DNA of 35,417 bases, from NCBI GenBank assembly GCA_004802725.1, contig SGPM01000289.1, forward strand, positions 1-35,417, given 5' to 3'. Shown here piece by piece: positions 1 through 9,599 of this stretch. The position numbers and the translations under genes were made by a program. Positions within the stretch are counted from its first letter, which is position 1; every line of letters starts with the position of its first letter. The notes under the pieces were generated by a model. It was given only the letters and a program-made list of their open reading frames with translations. It was not told the origin of the DNA and made no database searches. Source of the stretch: Antrodiella citrinella (Eukaryota > Basidiomycota > Agaricomycetes > Polyporales > Steccherinaceae).

Positions 1-1173
1 CTGCGATTCAAATATTCAAGAGTAACTGGGGGCGCTTTTGGTACGAACCCGCCATACAACAGCATACAATCCGCCTGACAATGACGGGTTATGACGCCAC
101 CTCATCTTACTGCATCTAGATCTCGAGTACAAACTGACGCGTGGCGTCCGAGCGTACTTTTCGACTCTGTTGAATATTGTCAAGCAAGTACCCGTAGTTC
201 CAGTCAGCTTTAGTACACTGCCAGCTGCCAAATTATAAGTGGTTTACACGTAGGGATGACAAACGCCGCATGCGCATATGATAAGCGCGTCGTGGATAGC
301 TCACGAAAAAACCGTAAACAATAGCCCGAAGACAGAGCATAGACCCGGATTTGCGAGCTTTCCGCTGCTTTCTGTCTGCATCAACAAGTGCCGAACCACG
401 AACAGCCCGCACATTGGGCACGGATAGCCCCGTCAGTGGGGGCAGATTTTTTTGAAAACACAGCGCAGGACTGCTTATATTGCGCGTGTACAGTAGTATG
501 TATGTACACTCGAAGCATTACATATCATTACTAAAAACTTGAGTCCGTCAGAGGAAAAACAGCTTGCTTGGAAACACGGGGAGGTAGGCGTCACTTGGAG
601 GACGGCAATGAGAACGAAATGGAAAGGGCGAGCGAAGGAGTGTATTGCGCAGAAAGCGCTTACGCTCCCGACAGAATCGAAAGGGTCATGGATGCGGTTG
701 TCTGGAATCGACACCTGCATTTGACTAGAGTGGAGATCAAAATAAGTGCCCGCGGAAGCTTGGAATCATAGATGTACACTACATACACTTCATAAACCGC
801 GAGGAGGTCCAATTGAACCGGAGGACAGAACTACCGGGGTGCGATCACGAGAGTTGATACTGAAGATGCTGAAATTACCGTAGACAGTGCTTGGCACATG
901 CACAGAGAGCGCATAGTATTGTTGGTGATTGATCACAGGGGGGTGGTCAAGGGTCACTGGTGTGTGCTGTGAGTTTCGATGTTGGACNCGTACCGATGAG
1001 AGTCGCCTTTGAAAGATGATGACGAGACACTCACCTTCGTGACTGAAAATGNGAGCCTTCAATCCACAGCGTATAGTATCACCACGAAGAGTNGCTGGAA
1101 AGTGAAAGGCGAGGTGGTGGNACACATGACTGTCATCGGCGCAAGTGGACTGAGGTCGAGACNGTACCGTTAT

Positions 1174-1209
1174 GTTGAGGTTGAGGTTGAAGTTGAAGTT
1201 GAAGTTGAG
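1174..1209 (+). repeat. Hexamer microsatellite (GTTGAR)6
   Basis: Six tandem copies of GTTGAG or GTTGAA are seen directly. On the minus strand they would read as alternating Asn with Phe or Leu, which explains the long open frame there. The repeat sits in the middle of the N-containing segment, so assembly trouble at this spot is likely. Confidence 0.85.
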
Positions 1210-2168
1210 AGTAANGTGAGTCTTTGAGAGACTTACTCGCTGTGAGAAGGACCATGCGAGGCTATGACAGCAGTGCAAGGTGCGAGGTGCTTGCTTTCCA
1301 ACAGAGACGACCNCGACAGACTGACACGTCAAAAGTGAGAAGTCGAGACGCCCAAATCGGTANAACATATGGTTTATTTTACAATTTTTATTTTATCATA
1401 TGTATTAACGCTAACTAAGCAATGATCGCCCAAACGAACTTCAAAGCCCATCAGCAGAGATGGAGGCTTCAGCAAATTCAGCTTGCGTAGTGGCGATATA
1501 GTATAATTGACGCATTGGCAATGTAATTAAAATGAATAAGACTGCGGTGCACCAGGTCCCTGAGATTGATTCTCCAACACTGAAAACTCAATCTCTCCTC
1601 CGCCCGGAAGTCGAGTCGAAAATCGAGATGAAGGTTGATGAAGGGCTGCGATGCATAATCTGTCGAGTTCAGTTCTGCTGATGATCGATGAGCAGCAGCG
1701 TTATGCTCGAGTTGTCGCGAGCATCAGAGCGGAGATAGGTCCAAGACAGGCCCGTGTCTTGAATTGCGTTGCGAGCTCGAGGGACGCGCTCTCGTTGTTG
1801 AGGACATCGCTGAAGCAAAGCGAGTCAAGTGGAAAAGAATAGATGCAGTCGCCAGTGAAGGTATGCACAAGAGATGAGGTCCATGAGATGCGTATGAAAT
1901 AACTATGAACAAGCTCATGAAAGACCTATGGATACGGCGATGATGAAAAGGGCAAGAACGGTGACGTGTGGTCGGATCGCGAGCTATTGATTACAAGAAA
2001 ACCATGACGAGTTCGTAAAAGTAATGCGCGCTAATCACGCACGGTTCATGCGCTCGAGTTGTCAACAAAAACCTATGAATTTCCTGTAAATTCGATGCTG
2101 GCAGTGTATACCTGCAGCTAGTACGTACTTGAACAAACACGTTCCTGGATTCATAATCTCAATTCAAA

Positions 2169-2196
2169 ACCCTCCACGGCTGCGCGGGTGGAGGGT
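2169..2196. repeat. Perfect 9-bp hairpin
   Basis: ACCCTCCAC at 2169-2177 is matched exactly by its reverse complement at 2188-2196, leaving a 10-nt GC-rich loop. It lies in non-coding sequence with no gene attached. It may be a structured element or chance. Confidence 0.6.
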
Positions 2197-3240
2197 CTTG
2201 TCGCAAAGTAGGGTTTTCATAGACACATGTATGTTTTGATACAAAATCAATACAATCCGCTTCTTATCTGAGTTATCTCCATATAAGCATGTTTTTTTAT
2301 CATTTGTAACATCTCACACTGACTAGTCGTGCTCAGGCGTCGCAAACCTTGCGCAAGCGGCCAACCTCTCTCTCGTCAGTTCACGCACCAAGAATCAGTA
2401 TTGTCGTGATACCTATGTCCCCTGTTCCATGTCTCGCGGCGACGCACTGTCTGCCACTGGTGGATCACATCTGCACTTTTGGAAGTCTTCGGTAGAGAGG
2501 GCTTGGATACGCCTTCAAGTTCTGTCCCGATCCGCGTCAACTCCGAAAGCCTTATGCAAGGAATGCGCCGGACGGGGGCGACCACACTTCGGTGATAGGG
2601 ATTGGAGGAGGAGCAGCTGACAGCTTGGACGGCGTCGTCCAAGCCTGAGTCCACAATGTCAGACGCGTGCCGTGTCCGCTAATCAGATGTCCTCGGCTAT
2701 ATCCGAGTTGTCACAATTGGGGAAGTAGGTTCTTTGAACTTAACTACCTGAGATGCCAACATGAATCCACTATGCGCGTACTTGTACTTTTGTACAGGAT
2801 CTAGAATCAATAGAATAGGTGAGTAATCAGCCACTATAATTTGACTCCCCATGCGAGTGAGCGATGACAATTCTTTCGACCTGGAGGTTAGCGTCTTGGG
2901 CCCGGGGGGAAGAATCAACCATCATGTACGTTAGGTTGAGTGTAGACTTTAATTTTGTCCTTCTCTTGAACGTTGAAATACGGCGAGATCCTCGGAGAAG
3001 ACAAAGAAGACGAGACCCATGCCTATAAATCTTGATCGTGCTAGGGTTACCTTGCTTGCAAGGTAATTCACATTCACTGTCTGTATCTGTCTGTCTTACG
3101 TCTGTCTTATATTAGAAGGGGAGCGTATACATCGGCTATAATCAACACAACCACCGAGACAATACACCTCTCTACACGATAAGTACATTCCTTCTTCCCT
3201 TCTTTTCCGTCTGCCAAGTTCAAAGTCCTCGAGTCCAAGC

Positions 3241-5048
3241 CTAGGTACTCAACTGCTCCGGTATATCAAACACTTTCTTCACGTAATTCACAGTCTCCGG
3301 GTCTCCCGTGTTCTGTGCGCCGCCATCAGCATCCGCGCCCTCAGCTCGCATCTCGGACGGACGTACCTTCATCAGCTCATCACTGATCTTGACGCAATGT
3401 TTCCCATCCACGCCCGCTAGCTTGATCACCATATTCAACGCCCTGCTCTTCTCGCCGTGCCGCGACGCCGACGGAAAGTCGTTCGTCAACCACGTCCCAA
3501 TACCAAACAACGCTGCACACCCCACACCCCATATCAGCGACCACTGCACATGCCATAACAAGCGAGGGAGGACGAACGTATGAACCCGACCTCTCGACAC
3601 TGCTTCACCAACTTCAACGCCTTGTCCAAGTTGACCGAATCAGAGAAGATGATGCTCTTCTGCCGGTGGTCGATCCCGAGGGACGCGTACACCTCTTTCG
3701 CGCGCGGCGCGTACGTGTACGGGTCCCCCGAGTCTTGGCGCAGGCCTTTCCAGCGCTGGGCGCGTTCTTTGTCTTGGACGAAGTCCTACGCGAGCGGTTA
3801 GGTTTGGAGTATCTGTGACGAGGGTGGGGGAGAATACATACCTTGAAGAAGACCTCGGTGGAGAAGGTGTCTGTGAGAGCTAGGAGGAGGACGTCCGGGT
3901 ACACTGTTTCCCAGAGATCCAGAGCAAGCCCGTTGGCGTGCTCGTAACCTTTCAATGCTCCTACCTAATTGTATGCGCGGTAGTCGGTGAGTATGAACGA
4001 TTAGAGACATCTAAGCATGTATACTGACGGCCATAAACCATTCACTGAGATATCATGAATTGGCAGCGCAATCATTGAAATATTCAGAACGTACTGTGCG
4101 ATCGTCCCGACGGGTGCGACATTGTACTTCATGGCAAAGTGAACCTACAATGCTCCTGTCAATAAAATTCCATGACAGGACCTGACTGGCTTACGTTGCT
4201 AGTCCCACTGACTTTCCCCTTTGCCTCTGGTATATCCTTGGCGACGCGCAGCATCGTAGCAACGACCAAGTCCTGAATATGATACGACCTCCGTCTGCGC
4301 GTCCCGAACTCGCTGAACGTACACCCCGCCTCCAATAGTCGTTTCGTCTTCTCATACGCTGCCTCTACAAACACAAAAACAAGTATTGACGTCATGATCA
4401 ACACAGCGCGTAGTGGTACAGAAAGGAAAGGGAAACCAACTCACCTTCCTGCCCGTCATACGACCAATCCCTATCCGTCGTCGTGAAATAAATCTCACTC
4501 AGTGTCGCCATAACAGGGACCTCCCACAATATCGTCTCCAACCACGGTCCCCGCGCCTCGATTTCCAGTTTCCCGAGCTCACGGGGGCCTGGTGCAGAGG
4601 GGCGTTTAGGGTGGAAGGTGACTTTAATTTGAGCGGGCTTGAAGCGGTAGGACTGGAGGTAGTCTAGGTAAGTCGCGCTGAAGTACGGACACGCTTTCGC
4701 GAGCCACTCGCGCTCGTCCGCTCTTAACGCGAGTTCGTCGAAGTCTATTTCCGCGCCCAGTCAGCGGATAGGAACATGGAGGCAAGGGGGAAGGTGGACG
4801 TACGAGTCAACGCCTCGACGAACTTGTCGTAACACTCTCTCGTGAAATACACGTCCTGATCGCGGTGCGTGAACCGGTACACCGCTTCGACGTCTGAAAA
4901 GTGCCGCAACACCGCTTGCTGCATCGTGAACTACATCCCTTGCTTATCAGACATTGCCGATACGCCCAGCACAATATTAATGACGGACCTTGTAGAGATC
5001 TGTGTCCAGTATGGACCGAGGCATAATCGAAGTCGTGTCGTGCACCAT
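3241..5048 (-). CDS. NPT1: Nicotinate phosphoribosyltransferase
   Basis: The enzyme makes nicotinate mononucleotide from nicotinate and PRPP, the first step of the Preiss-Handler NAD salvage route. Ten exons join in phase to 423 aa, close to yeast Npt1: 4989-5048, 4804-4930, 4445-4744, 4195-4364, 4095-4144, 4029-4044, 3842-3964, 3578-3785, 3367-3512, 3241-3312. Family segments in order are SILDTDLYK, TMQQAVLRHF, YRFTHRDQDVYFTRE, GPWLETILWEVPV, FGTRRRRSYH, GTIAHEWFMA, GYEHANG, RQDSGDPY, FSDSVNLDKAL, FGIGTWLTNDF and NTGDPETV. The start at 5048 is the first ATG in frame; a second follows eight codons later. The His codon of AHEW is split at the edge of a 16-nt exon. Intron 8 has an unusual donor (GTTCGT). 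The final intron (3313-3366) is 54 nt and stop-free, so retention would add 18 residues before NTGDPE. Confidence 0.95.
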
Positions 5049-5477
5049 GGGGTCTCGAGTAGTGTAATAATGGTTATGGTAGAGGGGAAGAACGAGTCAT
5101 GGCTGGATTCGAGATGAGAAGGCCTCCGGGACTCGGGCGTCAAAGGTACGACTCGGACACGGAGCGGAAAGGATGCAATCGCAATCGGCGGTCCTGGATC
5201 AAGATTGCATGATGTCATGACGTCTCGCTGTCACGAACTGACATGTTCGTGAAAGTTGTAAAGAGTCGTCATTGTATTGGTATACACAGCGCTGGTTGGT
5301 CATTCTACGAAATACATACAATGGACAGTCAAGAAAAGATAATAAACATAGACCGACAAGTGAAAGGCGACAGCAGATCCCATCAACGAGCCATACGAAC
5401 GAGAAACAAAACGATACACCATATTATACACTTCCAAGAAATCACAATGGCCCGCACCCGACACACACGCCTACCAC
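5049..5477. promoter_or_regulatory. Gap between F-box gene and NPT1
   Basis: Both flanking genes are on the minus strand, so these 429 bases hold the 3' end of the F-box transcript and the promoter of the nicotinate phosphoribosyltransferase gene. I see no clear TATA box or repeat in it. Confidence 0.5.
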
Positions 5478-7183
5478 TCAACTAATTCTCAACCGATTCC
5501 CCAAAGTGATGCCCAAGTCCACCGCATGCCTCGGGTAAAAGTCCAAGCATCCGATCACGGCCACCTCCTCCATCTTCAACAGCCCCTGCTGCTTCGCCTT
5601 CTCCCGTCCCCCTTCCGCCACCGCCTGCTCGTCCGTGTACCGCGTGCGTGCGCTCAGCGCATGCACGATCGCGTCTCCAGACAACCGCTGGCAATTCCAC
5701 AGCTCCAGCGTGGTGAGGCGGGGCAGACGGACGCGTAGAGGCGGTGACGGCTCTGCTGTGAACTGGAAGGCAGGAACGGGCTCGTCGTCGTATGTCGGGG
5801 ACGGATAACTCCCGGACGAGTCCGTGTCTGAGCCGTAGTATTCCTCGGGATACGCGGTGGAGGATGAGGAGGTCCCCAGCAGGGGCCGATCAGAGGCCGG
5901 AGCGAACATGGAGACCACTTTGTCTGACATGTCCGAAGCCACAATTCTAAACTCCTGCAGCGTGTTCATCCTGTCGAAACACCACTCGAAATCCTTCGTG
6001 CGCATATCCGCGTAGTCCATCGCCAACAGTTCCAGTGGCGGGTTACTCCGCCTGATCAAACTTCTCAGACCCATGCCCGTCGCGTGATCGCTCCACGGCG
6101 ACTGCGAAAAGTCCTGATTCTCGTCGTCGCTATCCCCTTCTTCGGGGTCGTACGGATACGTCGCAATGTCCGGCTCAAACTCCATATTCGTGTGCTCCAG
6201 GTAGAGCTCACTGAGCATAGGGGCGGTGATGTGCGATAAAATGATGCGCACGGCACACGTGCTGCGAACTACGAGAACGCGCAGACGAGGTAAAGTCACG
6301 ATGGAGGGACGTGCCGGAGGATCAGGGTACGACGGCGGCTCCTGTGGGAAGCCGTAATAGTGGAAGTTCTCGAGGCAGGGGCAGAACTCGAGGAACTCGA
6401 GCATTCGGATGGGGTCGGAGACGACCTCCAGCGTGCTCTCGCTGATGGTGAGGTTCCGCAAGAGCATGGAGCCCATAGAGACAATCGGGGGGAGGGTCAG
6501 CACGTTCAGGCGGAGCGCGACCTTGTGCACTTCCGGGTGGACGTACGACTGGAAGCTGGAGAAGATGTGGTTCGGGCCTTCGTTCGCGTGCAAATCCTCG
6601 AGCTCGGAAGTGCCTCTGATGGTGATCTGCACATCATCGAGGATCGCGCGTGAGCCGTCGATAGAGAAGGACGTAAAGTCGACGTCTTCGGTGACTTTAC
6701 CGGTGATATGCCAGCGTCTCCAGCGGTGGATATGGGGCAGGAGGGGAATGAGGAGCGGCAAGAGCAAGTCGACGTTCGAGACCTCTATTCGAACGTCGAG
6801 GGGTAACGCCTTGGAGTACTTGAACCAGACCAAACTTTGGTAATTGGTCGAAGAGCGTGATCTGGCATCTGTGAGAGACAAGAATTGCCACGCGCGGGGG
6901 CAGGCGAAGAGGATGTCCAGCCAGCTCCGGCAGACGTGAGAGAGCACGAGGGGTACGAGGGGGTTCCCGTCGACGTCCCTGGCGCAGGTGACGAATATGT
7001 CGATCAAGAGCTCGACGGGGAGGCGGTCAATAGGAGTGAGATGGGAGAGATCATATGCGTATGTGTCTGGAATGTACATGTCGCTGCCGCCGACGCATAG
7101 CTCGCTGACCGTGGCGGTGTCGGGGAGCTGAGAATGCTGAGCAGAGGGGGCCATGGACGGTGACTGGGAGTATTCGCTGGCAG

Positions 7184-7219
<36 letters not shown>

Positions 7220-7334
7220 CTGGGAGTAGCAGTGATGAGAGAAAGGGAAGGGGTATTTGTGCGCTCAAGAGGTTGCTGGTAAATGAATTGAAGAAAGTCC
7301 GGACACTCGTCGCGAGAGCGCCTCCGCTCATCAA
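5478..7334 (-). CDS. F-box protein
   Basis: A single uninterrupted frame of 618 codons. Residues about 102-153 (LTPIDRLPVELLIDIFVTC... then HVCRSWLDILFACPRAW) form an F-box of the type common in agaricomycete F-box-like proteins. Such proteins are expected to bind Skp1 and bring a target to an SCF ubiquitin ligase; the target is unknown. The rest has leucine-rich stretches but no regular LRR pattern that I can assign, plus an acidic Ser-rich region around residues 480-510. The start is uncertain. The ATG at 7334 adds 60 residues that include a Ser-Leu run encoded by a (CT)n microsatellite. The internal ATG at 7154 (MAPSAQHSQL) sits just after that pyrimidine tract, which would suit a 5' UTR. 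I slightly favour 7154. Confidence 0.85.
7187..7214. repeat. (GA)14 microsatellite
   Basis: An uninterrupted GA dinucleotide run on the plus strand, CT on the coding strand of the F-box gene. It either encodes the Ser-Leu run in the N-terminal extension or is a pyrimidine-rich leader, depending on which start is used. Confidence 0.9.
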
Positions 7335-7339
7335 CTCCT

Positions 7340-7347
7340 AACCCTAA
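7340..7347 (+). promoter_or_regulatory. Telomere-like AACCCTAA box (Tbf1-type)
   Basis: AACCCTAA lies about 180 bp upstream of the S19 start codon. From established knowledge, Tbf1-type telomere-repeat binding factors activate ribosomal protein genes through this kind of site in several fungi. The S19 leader also has a CT-rich tract ending directly at the ATG. The box is only 6 bp from the distal F-box ATG, which argues for the shorter F-box start. The binding factor is inferred. Confidence 0.5.
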
Positions 7348-7522
7348 CACCCTCACCACCAGACACCTGTCCCAGTCTACGCGCGCTTGTCAACACAAAC
7401 TGCACAGAACTGAGTTGTCTGGCTTCCAATCTCCTGAACTCTAATTCATCCCATCCACAATCGTCACGCGCCTAATCGCCCATCCCCCAAGGTAATCTGC
7501 CTCTTCCTCTCTTCCTACAAAA

Positions 7523-8183
7523 ATGCCGGGCGTACGAGACATCAGGTACGTGCTGTTTCTTCAAGATAAGATGGGGGCCAGCAGAGTCGGAAAGAGGATG
7601 GATATTCACGAGAACACAAATACTGACATGCATGCGTTTCCTACAGCGCGGAAGCCTTCATCACCGCATACTCCTCCCATCTCAAACGATCAGGAAAGCT
7701 CGAGGTCCCAACATGGGTTGACCTCGTCAAGACCGGCGCGTTCAAGGAACTCGCCCCATACGACCCCGACTGGTACTTCGTCCGCGCCGGTATGCTCCCT
7801 CCCTGCATTCATCTACCCGTCCAAATAAATCACTCATACCGCACCCTTCCTCCACAGCTGCGGTCGCACGACACATCTACCTGCGCAAAGACGTCGGCAT
7901 CGGCGCCCTCACAAAACTGCACGGCGGGCGTAACAGGCGCGGGAACCGCCCCTCGCACCACGCCGACGCCTCCGCGTCCGTCCAGCGCAAAATCTGTCAG
8001 TCCCTCGAGAAGATCGGCGTCCTCGAGAAGTCCGACAACGGCGGCAGGAGGATCTCCCAGGACGGTCAGCGGGATTTGGACCGTATCGCTACCGCGGTAG
8101 TGGAGGCTGCACGGGAGGAGGAGGAGGAGGAGGAAGAGGAAGAAGAGGAGGAGGAGGAGGAGGAGGAAGAGGAAGAAGAGTAG
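7523..8183 (+). CDS. RPS19: 40S ribosomal protein S19 (eS19) with polyglutamate tail
   Basis: A structural protein of the small-subunit head, needed for 18S rRNA maturation. Three exons (7523-7545, 7647-7789, 7858-8183) join in phase to 163 aa. Signature segments are [68 protein letters not shown] and [17 protein letters not shown]. Residues 1-141 cover the whole conserved protein and match its usual length. The last 22 codons before the TAG are all Glu, encoded by a GAG/GAA run at 8115-8180. Both introns are canonical, and the first follows only 23 coding bases, a common arrangement in ribosomal protein genes. The gene is divergent from the F-box gene and convergent with the AMPK beta gene. 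Confidence 0.97.
8115..8180 (+). repeat. GAG/GAA triplet run encoding 22 Glu
   Basis: Twenty-two consecutive GAG or GAA codons in frame, ending directly at the stop codon of the S19 gene. The pattern of GAA interruptions repeats (GAA GAG GAA GAA GAG occurs twice), which suggests growth by duplication of a block. Confidence 0.95.
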
Positions 8184-9599
8184 ACTCATCGTCGTACTCC
8201 CTTCCGCCGTCTCTCTTATTGTTGTTGTATTGATTTGCCCCGCGGTGTGTATCCCCACTATTCGCTGTGAGGCGGGCATATGGTTGTGCATGATTTCCAC
8301 TCTTCTACGCATTCTCACTCACTTCACTATGACCTATGCCAATCATGAAACTCTCAAAATCCTCTTTTTTGGGTGCCACTTACGCTTCTGCATCGAATTC
8401 GATCTTCCTTGCAATCACACCCGCATTGACGACATGGTAAATTTACATCTATATCTCCGAATCGTACTTCCTCCTTTTTCTTTCACTCCACAAAACAAAA
8501 CATCTACGTCCGCAAACATCAAAAACAAAACAAATGCAACAACACAAACAACTCTAGCACGCAACAAAACAAGAAAACAAAACAACACCAGGAGCACACC
8601 GAGAAGAAAAAATGATCGTGTAGAAAATACATGTGAAATGAGGATGAGGGTTGGGCATCTGTGTCAATGTCGCCGAGGGAGCCAGGCAATCTCTTGAATG
8701 AAAAGGTGAACATGGGAGCAAGCAGGAAGGATGACTTGAACCAGGCAAGAATGACTTCCGTAGCGAGGTGCGGTTAAATATGCTCTTGTAAGGATTCGAC
8801 GTGAACAATGAATGAATGGTTGAACGGTTGAGTGGATGGATGGAGATAGAAGAGGTGTCGAGGCATGTCATCGGAATCATCATGGGGTGACGGCCGGGGT
8901 CGAAGTCATGGATACACATAGGTTTGATTGTCTGGGAGGTATAACGCATGTCGGGGTTGGTTGAAGCGATGCCTTGCAGGGGAACCCAGTGTATGTCGAG
9001 CGGAAGAGACGGTGTCATGTCGGAAGTCAAAGGGTAGGAGGGCGAATAGACAAGGTAACCATGAACGGAACCCACAACAGGCATGTAGGAACAGGGGGAC
9101 CAATAGAATACACTTGGGTTTGTTGAATATTGAGTCGAAATGGAATAGATAGAAATGATGAGGTCGATCGCTCCGGGTCGGTGTTGCAAGGTTGGATGAG
9201 GGGACGTGAGATGCAACATGCGAATGAAGTGGTCATGGAGTCATTGTTTCGTCTTGTGGGGTCTGGGCTTTTGCATAGCAGGCGCGTGGGAGGAGGAACC
9301 GTGTAAGGAGAGTGCCAGACAGCACGTCTAAGATTTGTCGGTCAGATTTTCGCACCAACCCATCCCATGCGAGATGGAACATGCAGGTCGGGCGGAGGCG
9401 GTGGGTGAAATCTAAGCAGGATGGGGACATCGTGTATCGTCGCTAATCAACGGGCGGATAATAACAATGGATGGGATGAACACAGAACAGAGCACGATCT
9501 TGATTCTCATGGCGCGGAATTGGGATGGGATGGTTGGTAAAGATGTCATCTTGATTCCGATCGGGATGGCGGATTGTTCAGCCCATCCCCATCCCCACA
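8184..9599. other. Intergenic space between convergent RPS19 and AMPK beta
   Basis: About 1.4 kb holding the 3' UTRs of two convergent genes. A stretch at roughly 8490-8590 is rich in A and C with CAAAA-like repeats. Another at about 9520-9600 repeats GATGGGATGG-like words. No open frame here has a recognisable domain or good splice structure. Confidence 0.5.

Larger units (their letters stand above)
1..3240. other. Stretch without a supportable gene
   Basis: No reading frame here has a recognisable domain or a convincing chain of exons. The longest open frame (790-1368, minus) crosses eight Ns and a hexamer repeat and is compositionally simple. A short coding-like stretch on the minus strand near 1690-1860 could be an exon, but I cannot connect it to a start or to neighbours. 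The stretch also contains a perfect hairpin at 2169-2196. The last 240 bases lie just downstream of the nicotinate phosphoribosyltransferase stop codon and are its likely 3' UTR and terminator region. Confidence 0.5.

Noticed and set aside
790..1368. 192-codon open frame on the minus strand
   Set aside because: It crosses eight Ns and the hexamer repeat, has no domain and no splice context; its openness is explained by composition.
7829..8320. Long open frame opposite RPS19 with Leu/Phe runs
   Set aside because: It is the antisense shadow of the S19 exon and its glutamate tract.
8490..8600. AC-rich CAAAA tract, considered as a repeat array
   Set aside because: Units are irregular in length and sequence; it is simple low-complexity DNA in an intergenic region.
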